A stretch of DNA of 64,000 nucleotides from Sediminibacterium roseum (lineage in GTDB: Bacteria > Bacteroidota > Bacteroidia > Chitinophagales > Chitinophagaceae). The position numbers were made by a program, and so were the translations under genes. Below, piece after piece: positions 33,702-42,292 of this stretch. Position 1 is the first letter of the stretch. Each line of letters begins with the position of its first letter. The notes beneath the pieces are model-generated. The model was not told the origin of the DNA. It saw only the letters and a list, made by a program, of their open reading frames with translations, and ran no database searches. The stretch is taken from positions 1 to 64,000 of the forward strand of contig NZ_JAACJS010000012.1 in the NCBI RefSeq assembly GCF_009939005.1. The letters are read 5' to 3'.

Positions 33702-34058
33702 CTATTTCTTAGATGTATCTCCCGCCGCAGGAAGGGTTGTTGTATTTGCGGGTGCCGCAGCAGGTGCGGGCGCCGGCGCTGTCTGGCTGGTGTTTACTTT
33801 TTTGAGGAGGTTGTCTTCTGCAGTAGAATTGCCACCTTTCAGGAACATGGTAGAGAACAAGGCGAGAACACCGATCGCTGCTGCAAAGATCCAGGTGCCT
33901 TTCTCGAGTACGTCTGTTGTTTGTTTAACACCCATCAGCTGGTTGCTGAAACCGCCAACATTGCCTGATAAACCGCCACCCTTCGGGTTTTGTACCAGTA
34001 CGATGAAACCTAATGCTACTGAAACGATCACAAGCAAGATCAAAAACACGATGACCAT
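33702..34058 (-). CDS. secG: Preprotein translocase subunit SecG
   Basis: A 118-aa protein. Two membrane helices flank the conserved LVQNPKGGGLSGNVGG loop, then a disordered Ala/Pro-rich tail (SQTAPAPAPAAAPAN) typical of Bacteroidota SecG. SecG assists SecYE during export. The start lies 1 nt after the upstream TPR gene's stop codon, so the genes are co-translated. Confidence 0.93.
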   Translation of the reverse strand: MVIVFLILLVIVSVALGFIVLVQNPKGGGLSGNVGGFSNQLMGVKQTTDVLEKGTWIFAAAIGVLALFSTMFLKGGNSTAEDNLLKKVNTSQTAPAPAPAAAPANTTTLPAAGDTSKK

Positions 34059-34059
34059 A

Positions 34060-34956
34060 TTATATTCCTTTTAGTTGTTCAATTTTGGCTGCAAAGTAAC
34101 TGGATTTTTCAGGATTTAAGAAACTTAATTTGATGTATAGCTGGATGGCCTTTTCTGCCTGTCCTTGTTTTACCAACACATCTGCCATGCTCTCCGTTAC
34201 AATTTCCCGGGTTTCGTTGGAGTTTTTGGCGGTTTCTGCCACGGCTTTCTCCATTTCCAGGTTGGTTCCGAGGTCCTGCGGGTTGGCATTGGCGGTTTTA
34301 ATCTGTTTGAGCCAGTCGGTGAATTTGCGCAGGTGCGTGGTCAGTTTGTCCTGCGGCATGGCCGAGAGGTCTACCTTGATGCCCTGCGAAACAAAATAAT
34401 CCACCGTATGCAGTGGCTTTTTCTCTGCTTCGATATCCAGCACGTCGCCGGCCGCTACCGGTTTTTTAAAATCGGCGAGCTGGCTCGATAGCAATCCTGA
34501 GATCTTGCTGTCGGCCTCTTCCGTTAAAAGGTCTGTTTCTGCGTATGCGTCGGGCATAAGTTCTTCTGTTTCGTCGGGATCTTCCTGCGTGGGGTCTATC
34601 CTGCGCATGGCTTCTTTTACCGATTCAACGGTTGGAATGGCCATGGCCGAGGCCTTATCGGTGATGGCGGCAGGTGTGGGGCCATCGGTTACCTTCTCCT
34701 TAAGGGGTTCGGTGGTGATGTCTTCCAGCAGGTATTGCAGCCAGTTGGGATTGGTAAAATACAGGTTCGTTTTCTGTGCGTGCGCCATCCATTCGTGGTA
34801 GGGCTGGGCGAGTTTAAGGTCTGCAGTGAGCAGGAAGCGCGCGGGCGCGAAATACGGCGATTCATCGGCCACCGCCTGTAACGTTTCCTTCGCTGCCTGC
34901 GAAAGCGCGAGTTTGCCGGTGAGGTGGAACAATGATTTTTCCTGCGTTACATTCAT
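34060..34956 (-). CDS. TPR-like protein in the lptE-secG cluster, unknown
   Basis: A 298-aa soluble protein without signal peptide. The first ~60 residues and the C-terminal ~60 (VLVKQGQAEKAIQLYIKLSFLNPEKSSYFAAKIEQLKG) look like TPR helices. The centre is acidic and probably disordered (TQEDPDETEELMPDAYAETDLL). A protein of this type commonly sits between lptE and secG in Bacteroidota, from memory; no function is known. Position suggests a role linked to envelope assembly or export. Confidence 0.7.
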   Translation of the reverse strand: MNVTQEKSLFHLTGKLALSQAAKETLQAVADESPYFAPARFLLTADLKLAQPYHEWMAHAQKTNLYFTNPNWLQYLLEDITTEPLKEKVTDGPTPAAITDKASAMAIPTVESVKEAMRRIDPTQEDPDETEELMPDAYAETDLLTEEADSKISGLLSSQLADFKKPVAAGDVLDIEAEKKPLHTVDYFVSQGIKVDLSAMPQDKLTTHLRKFTDWLKQIKTANANPQDLGTNLEMEKAVAETAKNSNETREIVTESMADVLVKQGQAEKAIQLYIKLSFLNPEKSSYFAAKIEQLKGI

Positions 34957-34977
34957 GGAATTAAATGTAGGGATAGA

Positions 34978-35517
34978 TTACCAGTTTGAGAACATCTTGT
35001 TGAAAATATCGTCTGTTAATGAACGGACGGCCTCATCTATCAGTTGCCCCTCTGCCTGTTGCAGAGAAAGTTTTGCCGAGTAATCGAAGCTGCGTGTTAC
35101 ATCAAACTCTTCCACCTCGCGGTTTTGCGAAGCATCTTTTTTCCATACTACGTGAACGGTGATGGTGAGGCGGTTTGTGCTGGCCTGCTGCGCGCTCACG
35201 CCAACGGTTTGCGAAGGGTCGTACGTGGTAATAACGCCATTGATCACGTAATCGGCATCGTCGCTGTTGGTGCGGGTGAGCTTGGTATTGCTGATGATCT
35301 TCTGCTGCACTTTATCCGTAAACTTCTGCGCAAGCTGCGGGTTGATGTACCTGGCCTTGTTCTCAAACGGCGCGATCTTGATGGTTTTTACCGATGGCGG
35401 CAAACTTCCTGCATCGTTGAATCCATAACTCACCTTGCACGCCTGCAGCACAACGAATGCACACAATGCCACCCACAGGCAACTTAAAAATGATCTATGT
35501 GTTCGCAATGAGGTCAT
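34978..35517 (-). CDS. lptE: LptE-like outer-membrane lipoprotein
   Basis: A 179-aa lipoprotein with lipobox LQAC (Cys27). The body resembles LptE of Bacteroidota: IKIAPFENKARYINPQLAQKFTDKVQQKI, ADYVINGVITTYDPSQ and a late DEAVRSLTDDIFNKMFSNW. LptE plugs the LptD barrel that inserts lipopolysaccharide into the outer membrane. LptD is not in the window. Sequence similarity to the E. coli protein is slight, so the symbol rests on motif order and context. Confidence 0.8.
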   Translation of the reverse strand: MTSLRTHRSFLSCLWVALCAFVVLQACKVSYGFNDAGSLPPSVKTIKIAPFENKARYINPQLAQKFTDKVQQKIISNTKLTRTNSDDADYVINGVITTYDPSQTVGVSAQQASTNRLTITVHVVWKKDASQNREVEEFDVTRSFDYSAKLSLQQAEGQLIDEAVRSLTDDIFNKMFSNW

Positions 35518-35567
35518 AAAAAATGAATTCGTGGTTCAATCCCCGGTTCGCTGTTCAATACGGGCTG

Positions 35568-36842
35568 CTATTCTTCAATATCATATTCTTTCAATTTCCT
35601 GTACAGCGTTCTTTCGCTGATACCCAGGTCGAGTGAAGCATCCCTGCGTTTGCCCTTGTGTTTCTTCAATGCTTTTTCGATCAGCTCTTTTTCTTTGTCC
35701 ATGATGTTGAGCGATTCTTCCACTTCTTCGTGGTGGTGGATATCGTCGTCGTGCAGCAGCACCGGCTGCGAGCCTGTGGGCAGGAACGCGTGCTGGTTGT
35801 TTCCGGCGGGCTGCGCCAGTCCCGGTTGCGTTAATATCGGCTGGTTGTCTGCGGCGGGATGAAAATCGCTCATCAGCGAGTCTCTCGTAAAATTAGCTGC
35901 AGAGCCCGCCAGTGAAGGGTTCTGCAGGATTTCGAGGAACATCTTTTTCAGTTCCGTCACATCCTTCTTCATATCAAAAAAGAGCTTGTACAGGATCTCG
36001 CGCTCGTTGGCAAATTCACCTGCAGGACCAAGGTTGGATACGGCCGGTAAACGGCTGCCCGGGTTTTGCGGCAGAAAGCGCCGCATGTCGTTTCCTGTAA
36101 TATGGGTGCTGGTGCTGAGTACGGATATCTGTTCTGCAATATTCTTCAACTCCCTTACATTACCCTGCCAGTTGTGGTTTATTAACAGCGTTTTGGCTTC
36201 CTCATCCAGTTGAACGGGTGTTGTTTTGTAGCGTTCGGAAAAGTCTACTACGAATTTCCTGAAGAGCAGCAGCACATCCTCTTTCCTGTCGCGCAGCGCC
36301 GGAACCCTGATGGGTACGGTGCTCAGCCTGTAATAGAGGTCTTCCCTGAACCGTCCCTTTTGCGTGAATTCGAGCAGTTCCCTGTTGGTGGCGGCGATCA
36401 CGCGCACATCTGTTTTCTGTACCTTGGATGATCCTACGCGGATGAATTCGCCGGTTTCCAGCACGCGCAGCAAACGCGCCTGCGTGCCCAGCGGCATCTC
36501 GCCGATCTCGTCCATGAAAATGGTTCCGCCACTTACGGTTTCGAAATAACCTTTGCGGCTGTCTACCGCTCCTGTGAATGCCCCTTTCTCATGGCCGAAC
36601 AATTCAGAGTCGATCGTTCCTTCCGGTATTGCGCCACAGTTAACGGCAATAAACGGGTTGTGCTTGCGCGAGGAGAGTGCATGTATGATCTGCGAAAAAA
36701 CTTCTTTACCCACACCGCTTTCCCCCACGATCAATACGGTAAGATCTGTTCCCGCCACCTGCACCGCTGTGTTCAACGCATGGTTCAACGCCGGCGAGTT
36801 GCCGATGATGCCGAAACGGTTTTTTATCGTTTGTAAATCCAT
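35568..36842 (-). CDS. Sigma-54-dependent transcriptional activator without receiver domain
   Basis: A 424-aa protein that begins directly with the AAA+ domain: Walker A GESGVGKE near residue 41, the sigma-54 contact loop GAFTGA, FMDEIGEMP (Walker B), and VRVIAATNREL. The middle (about 255-380) is a long linker, and a Fis-type helix-turn-helix closes it (GISERTLYRKLKEYDIEE). The lack of any receiver or GAF domain means it is probably constitutively competent or controlled by expression. It lies between miaB and lptE, an order that recurs in Bacteroidota. Confidence 0.9.
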   Translation of the reverse strand: MDLQTIKNRFGIIGNSPALNHALNTAVQVAGTDLTVLIVGESGVGKEVFSQIIHALSSRKHNPFIAVNCGAIPEGTIDSELFGHEKGAFTGAVDSRKGYFETVSGGTIFMDEIGEMPLGTQARLLRVLETGEFIRVGSSKVQKTDVRVIAATNRELLEFTQKGRFREDLYYRLSTVPIRVPALRDRKEDVLLLFRKFVVDFSERYKTTPVQLDEEAKTLLINHNWQGNVRELKNIAEQISVLSTSTHITGNDMRRFLPQNPGSRLPAVSNLGPAGEFANEREILYKLFFDMKKDVTELKKMFLEILQNPSLAGSAANFTRDSLMSDFHPAADNQPILTQPGLAQPAGNNQHAFLPTGSQPVLLHDDDIHHHEEVEESLNIMDKEKELIEKALKKHKGKRRDASLDLGISERTLYRKLKEYDIEE

Positions 36843-36844
36843 TG

Positions 36845-36960
36845 ACCCTGATTGATAATTAATAATTAGAAATTAGTAATTAATAATTGTTTTGTTTTGG
36901 CGGTAGGCGTTACAATTACTAATTCTTAATTTCTAATTATTAATTTTTAATTATTAATTG
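36845..36960. repeat. AT-rich inverted repeat, copy 2
   Basis: The left arm (about 36848-36890) and right arm (about 36911-36960) are long diverged reverse complements built from ATTAATAATTAGAAATTA-like units. The centre is GC-richer. It lies between miaB and the sigma-54 activator and encodes the last residues (Ile-Asn-Asn) and stop of miaB. Confidence 0.7.
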
Positions 36961-38380
36961 TAACAATTCTTCCCAATAATGTGCCCGCTGTGCACGAATC
37001 GATAAATACATCTACATAATCGCCTTTGTTCAGTTGGTAATGTTCCTTTGGAAAGATCACCACTTTGTTGTGATCGGTACGGCCATGCCAGTCGTTATCG
37101 CTTTTCTTTGAGTTGGCTTCGATCAACACCCTGAATGTCTTCTTCACATCGCGCTGCATGCTTTCCAGCGAGTGTATGCGGTGGAGGGCGATGATCTCCT
37201 GCAGCCTTCTTTTCTTGGTTTCTTCCGGAACATCATCTTCATACCTTCTCTCTGCCAGCGTACCCGGGCGCTCGCTGTAGTAGTACATGTAGGCGAGGTC
37301 GTATTTGCAGTATTCCATCAAAGCATACGATTCGCGATGGTCTTCTTCCGTTTCTGTGCAGAACCCGGTGATCATATCCGTACTAAGGCCGCAGCCGGGC
37401 AACAGTTCCCTGATGCGGTTCACCTTGGCGATGTACCATTCCCTTGTATAGGTCCTGTTCATCAACTGCAGCACGCGGTTGCTTCCGCTCTGTACCGGGA
37501 GGTGGATGTATTTGCAGATGTTATCGTACCTGGCCATCGTACACAGTACCTCATCCGTAATGTCTTTCGGATGCGAGGTGCTGAAACGCACCCGGAGCAG
37601 TGGCGATACAAGCGCCACTTTCTCGAGCAGGCGGGCAAACGTAACGGTCTCGTCGTTTTGCTCGTCTATCCAATAGTAACTGTCTACATTCTGGCCGAGC
37701 AGTGTTACTTCGCGGTAACCGCTGTTGAACAGCTGCTGCACTTCCTGGATGATCGACAGTGCATCGCGGCTGCGCTCGCGCCCGCGTGTGAAAGGCACTA
37801 CGCAGAAGCTGCACATGTTATTGCATCCGCGCATGATGGAAACAAATGCACAGACGCCATTGCTGTCGAGACGGATCGGCGCGATATCGCCATACGTTTC
37901 ATCGCGGCTCAGCAAAACATTCACGGCCTTCTGGCCCGTTTCCGCTTCGCCGATCAACGAGGGAAGGCTCCGGTAGGCATCCGGGCCCACAACAATATCA
38001 ACGAGTTTTTCTTCTTCCAGTAATTTGGATTTGAGGCGTTCGGCCATACAGCCCAGCATACCGATGAGCATGCCCGGTTTTTTTCTTTTGAGCGACCTGA
38101 ATTCGGTAAGCCGTTTGCGCACCGTTTGCTCCGCTTTTTCGCGGATGGAACAGGTGTTGAGAAAGATCAGGTCGGCCTCTTCCGCATTGCGTGTAGAGCC
38201 AAAACCCTCTGCATTAAGAATGGAAGCCACCACCTCGCTGTCTGCAAAATTCATCGCACAGCCATAGCTTTCGATGTAAAAATGCTTTTTAAACTGCCCG
38301 GGTAACTGCACAAGCGGATCGTAGGCCTCGCCCTGGCGACTCTCGTCATGCGTTTTGCCTGCTAACTCCAACATTTCCAT
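36947..38380 (-). CDS. miaB: tRNA-2-methylthio-N6-dimethylallyladenosine synthase MiaB
   Basis: A 477-aa methylthiotransferase. The N-terminal UPF0004 domain has its three cluster cysteines ([33 protein letters not shown]). The radical-SAM motif is [18 protein letters not shown]. The C-terminal TRAM domain includes [12 protein letters not shown]. It adds a methylthio group to i6A37 of tRNAs. I chose ATG 38380 over the upstream TTG at 38389, which overlaps a near -7 element (AAATTTTG). The last residues TINN and stop derive from the AT-rich repeat. Confidence 0.94.
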   Translation of the reverse strand: MEMLELAGKTHDESRQGEAYDPLVQLPGQFKKHFYIESYGCAMNFADSEVVASILNAEGFGSTRNAEEADLIFLNTCSIREKAEQTVRKRLTEFRSLKRKKPGMLIGMLGCMAERLKSKLLEEEKLVDIVVGPDAYRSLPSLIGEAETGQKAVNVLLSRDETYGDIAPIRLDSNGVCAFVSIMRGCNNMCSFCVVPFTRGRERSRDALSIIQEVQQLFNSGYREVTLLGQNVDSYYWIDEQNDETVTFARLLEKVALVSPLLRVRFSTSHPKDITDEVLCTMARYDNICKYIHLPVQSGSNRVLQLMNRTYTREWYIAKVNRIRELLPGCGLSTDMITGFCTETEEDHRESYALMEYCKYDLAYMYYYSERPGTLAERRYEDDVPEETKKRRLQEIIALHRIHSLESMQRDVKKTFRVLIEANSKKSDNDWHGRTDHNKVVIFPKEHYQLNKGDYVDVFIDSCTAGTLLGRIVTINN

Positions 38381-38520
38381 TCTTAACAAAATTTAGGAGG
38401 CGAAAATACGGAAAAATGCTTGTTTTGTGCCAGATTGGCATGATTCAATGCGATCACGGTTCGCCCGCTCCCTTGCTGTTTCTTACAGGCGATGGAAGAA
38501 ATGAGCCCGGCCTGGCAGTA

Positions 38521-38562
38521 GAGCATTCCTCTTTGCGGGGCGGAGAGAGGGCTGGGGGTGAG
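38521..38562. repeat. Short CCTCT/AGAGG palindrome-type intergenic repeat
   Basis: CCTCTTTGCGGGGCGGAGAG plus AGGGCTGGGGGTGAG resembles the dispersed 'CCTCTCC..GGAGAGGG..GGGGTGAG' intergenic repeats seen, from memory, in many Bacteroidota. Only one copy is in this window, so the call is weak. Confidence 0.3.
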
Positions 38563-38571
38563 TAAAAGCAT

Positions 38572-38579
38572 TAGTTTTG
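38572..38579 (+). promoter_or_regulatory. -7 promoter element of the DUF3078 gene
   Basis: TAGTTTTG, perfect TAnnTTTG, 23 nt before the ATG at 38603. Confidence 0.55.
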
Positions 38580-38602
38580 CGGCAAAAAAACAAAAGCACC
38601 AC

Positions 38603-39559
38603 ATGAGGATCATCGTTGCAACAGTTCTGTTTCTTTTCGGTTTGAATTCGTTGACGGCACAGGAATACCAGCTTACCCGCCTTCGCGGGGAGGTGTCGCG
38701 CAACATTAAAAAAGATGCGGACACAAGCAAATGGAACTGGAAGACGGGTGGCCTGCTCAGCGCCAGCATTGCCCAGGGGTCGTTGAGCAACTGGGCCGCG
38801 GGGGGCGATAATTTCTCGCTTACGGTGAACGGTTATTTCAACCGGTTCTTTTTTTACAGGAAAGACAGGCATACCTGGGACAATAACCTCGATGTGAACC
38901 TCGGTTACATACAGTCTACCAGCCTCGGCGGAAGAAAAAACGACGACCGTTTCGATTTCCTGAGCAAGTACGGTTACAAGGTAGATACTACGGGCCGCTG
39001 GTATTTGTCTACGCTGTTCAATTTCCGTTCTCAGTTTTTTGACGGGTATACGTTCAACGGAACAACACCCGATTTTGCATCCTCGTTTTTATCGCCCGCC
39101 TACCTGATCGTTTCTGTGGGGTTTGATTACAAACCGGCGCTCAATCTTTCGGTCTTTCTTTCGCCGCTTACCTCGCGTTCAACGTTTGTTATGAACAAGC
39201 GGCTTGCAGACAAGGGCATTTACGGGTTGCAGCCCGGTAAACATTCACTGAGTGAAGTGGGTGCGTTTGCGACGTTCAATTACAACAACGCCATCGCAAA
39301 AAATGTGAATTTCAAAGGCAGGCTCGACCTGTTCTCCAATTACCAGAGCCACCCGGAGAACATCGATGTCTTTATGACCAATCTTTTTTCTTTCAAGATC
39401 AACAAATATTTCTCCGCTACCTACAGCCTGGACATGATCTACGACGATGACATCCGGCTGTTTGGCGACAACAAAACATCGCCGGGTTTACAGGTTAAGA
39501 GCCTGATCGGGGTTGGTTTTTTAAAGCCTTTGAATACGAGGAAGATCAAGTACAGTTAG
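38603..39559 (+). CDS. DUF3078 domain outer-membrane-like protein
   Basis: A 318-aa protein with a signal peptide (MRIIVATVLFLFGLNSLTAQ). The DUF3078 signature WKTGGLLSASIAQGSLSNWAAGGDN is followed by alternating amphipathic strands with many aromatic residues (NGYFNRFFFYRKDRHTWDNN, TTGRWYLSTLFNFRSQF), as in small beta-barrels. Function is unknown; outer-membrane location is inferred from composition. The start was chosen at the signal peptide, after the promoter element. Confidence 0.85.
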   Translation: MRIIVATVLFLFGLNSLTAQEYQLTRLRGEVSRNIKKDADTSKWNWKTGGLLSASIAQGSLSNWAAGGDNFSLTVNGYFNRFFFYRKDRHTWDNNLDVNLGYIQSTSLGGRKNDDRFDFLSKYGYKVDTTGRWYLSTLFNFRSQFFDGYTFNGTTPDFASSFLSPAYLIVSVGFDYKPALNLSVFLSPLTSRSTFVMNKRLADKGIYGLQPGKHSLSEVGAFATFNYNNAIAKNVNFKGRLDLFSNYQSHPENIDVFMTNLFSFKINKYFSATYSLDMIYDDDIRLFGDNKTSPGLQVKSLIGVGFLKPLNTRKIKYS

Positions 39560-39630
39560 GAGCCTCGGCGGTATTGAGAGTGATGGGCTTTTTTTAGTCG
39601 CGTAACTCCTGCCTCGGTCCGCTTGTTGCG

Positions 39631-40755
39631 TTAGCTACTTACAACCTTCAAAAGATGCTTGATCTTATTCGCCTTATACGTCAAATCCTGGTAATCTTTG
39701 CTGATAATGGTTACGTGTCCCATCTTACGGCCCGGCTTGGTTTGCGTTTTTCCGTAGAGATGAACGAATACGTTGTCTATTGAGAGCACTTCTTTCAATC
39801 CATCGTAAACAGCATTGCCTGAATATCCCTCTGCTCCGAGGATATTGACGATGGCCGAGGGAAGAATGGGATCGGTATTGCCCAGCGGGTAATCGAGCAT
39901 TATGCGCCAGAGCATATCGTACTGGCTCGAGTAATTGGCTTCTATGGTGTGGTGCCCGCTGTTGTGAACGCGGGGAGCCGTTTCGTTTACGAGCACTTCG
40001 TCGTTTGCATCTACAAACAGTTCTACGGCAAACAGTCCCGGGCTCTTCAGTTCCTTTACCACGCGTGCGGCAATGGCTTCTGCGCGCCACAGTGTTTTTT
40101 CGGGGAGGTTGGCGGGGCTCAGCTGGTAATCGAGCAGGTTCCATACGGGGTCGAACACCATTTCGGCGGGAGGGTAGATGGCCGTTTCGCCGGTATTGCT
40201 CATCGCCACGATCATGGCGATCTCTTTTTTGATCTTTACTTTCTTCTCCAGTACCGCAGGTGCATCAAAACCCTTTGCAACATCATGGTGCGAATCGAGT
40301 ACGGTTACGCCTTTTCCATCGTAGCCGCCTTCGCCGATCTTGTGAACGGCCGGGAGGAAACCGGTGTGTTTGTCAAGGTCGGCAAGGGTATGCGTGATCA
40401 CAAAATCAGACGTAGGGATCTGGTGCGCAGCGTAGAATTCTTTTTGTACCACCTTGTTTTTGATGGTCCGGATGGCCGATGGCCTGGGATATACCTTCAC
40501 ACCCTCCGATTCCAGTTTCTCAAGCGCATCCACGTTCACTGCTTCGATTTCGATGGTGATGGCGTCGAGCTGCCTGCCAAACCGGTACACGGTTTCAAAA
40601 TCAGTGATATCGCCCTTGGTAAAATGGTGGCAGAGGTGTGCGGCCGGGCAACCCGGGTCGTTTTCCAGCACATAGGTTTCTACTACGTAATTGCCCGCAG
40701 CCTGCAGCAACATCCTGCCCAATTGGCCGCCGCCGAGTATCCCGATCTTTTTCAT
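39631..40755 (-). CDS. purK: 5-(carboxyamino)imidazole ribonucleotide synthase
   Basis: A 374-aa ATP-grasp enzyme. The start KIGILGGGQLGRMLLQAA is the PurK signature; later parts include HKIGEGGYDGKGVTVL, FAVELFVDANDEVLVNETAPRVHNSGHHTIEA, and a C-terminal LYGKTQTKPGRKMGHVTI. It carboxylates AIR to N5-CAIR with ATP and bicarbonate in purine synthesis. The partner mutase gene purE is not in the window. Confidence 0.95.
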   Translation of the reverse strand: MKKIGILGGGQLGRMLLQAAGNYVVETYVLENDPGCPAAHLCHHFTKGDITDFETVYRFGRQLDAITIEIEAVNVDALEKLESEGVKVYPRPSAIRTIKNKVVQKEFYAAHQIPTSDFVITHTLADLDKHTGFLPAVHKIGEGGYDGKGVTVLDSHHDVAKGFDAPAVLEKKVKIKKEIAMIVAMSNTGETAIYPPAEMVFDPVWNLLDYQLSPANLPEKTLWRAEAIAARVVKELKSPGLFAVELFVDANDEVLVNETAPRVHNSGHHTIEANYSSQYDMLWRIMLDYPLGNTDPILPSAIVNILGAEGYSGNAVYDGLKEVLSIDNVFVHLYGKTQTKPGRKMGHVTIISKDYQDLTYKANKIKHLLKVVSS

Positions 40756-40836
40756 GGTGTGAAGATAGGGGCAGTTTAGAGTTCGGCGTTTGGTGTTGGC
40801 GGTTATTTTTTAAGAAAACACATTAACTTCTTTGTG

Positions 40837-40844
40837 TAGCTTTG
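40837..40844 (+). promoter_or_regulatory. -7 promoter element upstream of hppD
   Basis: TAGCTTTG, perfect TAnnTTTG. It is 5 nt before the ATG of a 30-codon ORF and about 155 nt before the hppD ATG, which gives hppD a long 5' leader. Confidence 0.55.
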
Positions 40845-40849
40845 TACCA

Positions 40850-40942
40850 ATGATCCCCGATTATCCGCATAAAATATTTGGCGACAAACGTTTCTGCTAC
40901 TGTCTGCTGATGGAAGCCCTCGCGATGGATCCGCACGCCTGA
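40850..40942 (+). CDS. Possible 30-aa leader peptide ahead of hppD
   Basis: ATG at 40850, stop TGA at 40940-40942. It encodes MIPDYPHKIF, GDKRFCYCLL, MEALAMDPHA. The start lies 5 nt after a perfect -7 element, and the next gene is a tyrosine/phenylalanine catabolic dioxygenase. It contains two Tyr and two Phe. It could be a regulatory leader, a remnant of another gene, or chance; coding is unproven. Confidence 0.3.
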   Translation: MIPDYPHKIFGDKRFCYCLLMEALAMDPHA

Positions 40943-40999
40943 AAAGTGCATACATCCGCCACTTGCGGCTTCATTCTTTCATTTTTCAAAAACTATTTT

Positions 41000-42130
41000 A
41001 TGGATACTGCCACCATACAGCGTGCTGCTATTAATGCAACACAGGATTTTCTTCCGCTACAGGGAACAGACTATGTAGAATTTTACGTTGGCAACGCCAA
41101 ACAGGCCGCGCATTTTTACAAAACCGCTTTTGGCTTCCAGAGCCTGGCCTATGCCGGCCCGGAAACGGGCGTGAAAGACAGGGCCAGCTATGCGGTTCGT
41201 CAGAACAAGCTCACTTTCGTGTTCACCACGCCGCTGCGCAGCCAGAATACGATCGCCGATCACATTTACAAACACGGAGATGGCGTAAAGGTGCTCGCCC
41301 TAAAAGTGGACGACGCATCCGACGCCTGGCACCAGACCACCACGCGCGGTGCAAAAAGCTACCTGGAGCCTGTTACGCTTACAGACAGCGAGGGGGAACT
41401 GGTGATGAGCGGCATCCATACCTATGGCGACACCGTTCACCTGTTCATCGAGCGAAAAAATTACAATGGCGCGTTTATGCCTGGCTACCGTAAATGGGAA
41501 TCTCTTTACAACCCGCCCGAAACAGGTTTGCTGTACGTGGATCATTGCGTGGGCAACGTGGGTTGGAACCAGATGAACCCCTGGGTTTCGTTCTACGAAA
41601 ACGTGATGGGCTTCCGCAATATCCTTTCGTTCGACGACAACGATATTTCAACCGAATATTCTGCATTGATGAGTAAGGTGATGAGCAACGGGAACGGCTT
41701 TGTCAAGTTCCCCATCAACGAGCCGGCAGAGGGTAAAAAGAAATCGCAGGTGGAAGAATACCTCGACTACTACGATGGAGAAGGCTGCCAGCACGTGGCG
41801 CTTGCCACAAACGATATCGTTAAAACGGTAACAGACCTGCAGCGCAGGGGCGTGGAGTTTCTCAAGGTTCCCACCTCGTATTACGACGAGCTTACAGACC
41901 GGGTAGGGCATATTGACGAGGACCTGAACCCGCTCAAAGAACTCGGCATATTGGTAGACCGTGATGAAGAGGGTTACCTGCTGCAGATCTTCACCAAACC
42001 GGTGGAGGACCGCCCAACGCTTTTCTTCGAGATCATCCAGCGCAAGGGGGCGAAGAGCTTTGGCAAGGGAAATTTCAAAGCGCTTTTTGAGGCGATAGAG
42101 CGGGAGCAGGACCTGAGGGGCAACTTATAA
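41000..42130 (+). CDS. hppD: 4-hydroxyphenylpyruvate dioxygenase
   Basis: A 376-aa protein with two VOC-type halves. Iron ligands are visible: His near 181 in YVDHCVGNVG, His near 266 in GCQHVALATNDI, Glu near 344 in LFFEIIQRKG. QIFTKPVEDRPT and GFGKGNFKALFE-like KSFGKGNFKALFEAIE complete the C-terminal lid. It converts 4-hydroxyphenylpyruvate to homogentisate in tyrosine breakdown. The frame is open from 40946, but ATG 41000 (MDTATIQRAA) fits the family. Homogentisate dioxygenase is not in the window. A terminator follows. Confidence 0.94.
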   Translation: MDTATIQRAAINATQDFLPLQGTDYVEFYVGNAKQAAHFYKTAFGFQSLAYAGPETGVKDRASYAVRQNKLTFVFTTPLRSQNTIADHIYKHGDGVKVLALKVDDASDAWHQTTTRGAKSYLEPVTLTDSEGELVMSGIHTYGDTVHLFIERKNYNGAFMPGYRKWESLYNPPETGLLYVDHCVGNVGWNQMNPWVSFYENVMGFRNILSFDDNDISTEYSALMSKVMSNGNGFVKFPINEPAEGKKKSQVEEYLDYYDGEGCQHVALATNDIVKTVTDLQRRGVEFLKVPTSYYDELTDRVGHIDEDLNPLKELGILVDRDEEGYLLQIFTKPVEDRPTLFFEIIQRKGAKSFGKGNFKALFEAIEREQDLRGNL

Positions 42131-42155
42131 GGGGGCGAAAATCCCCCGTTTTTTT
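42131..42155 (+). terminator. Terminator of hppD
   Basis: GGGGG/CCCCC stem with a 7-nt loop followed by TTTTTTT, directly after the stop codon. Confidence 0.8.
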
Positions 42156-42257
42156 AAAATAATGTGAATATCGACGGAATAAGATCGTAATTGACGCTTC
42201 GGGGCGCCCGGGCAGGCAATTTAATCCCTGAAAGAACGTTAATTTATGCACCAACTG

Positions 42258-42287
42258 TTTGTGGTGTTTTTTCAAGTCTTATTTTTG
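42258..42287 (+). promoter_or_regulatory. Complete -33/-7 promoter of the L,D-transpeptidase gene
   Basis: TTTG at 42258-42261, an 18-nt spacer, TATTTTTG at 42280-42287. The start codon ATG (42293) is only 5 nt further, so the mRNA is probably leaderless or nearly so. Confidence 0.65.
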
Positions 42288-42292
42288 ATGAT

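Noticed and set aside
37172..38023. 283-codon frame opposite miaB
   Set aside because: Antisense shadow of a conserved gene; no family resemblance.
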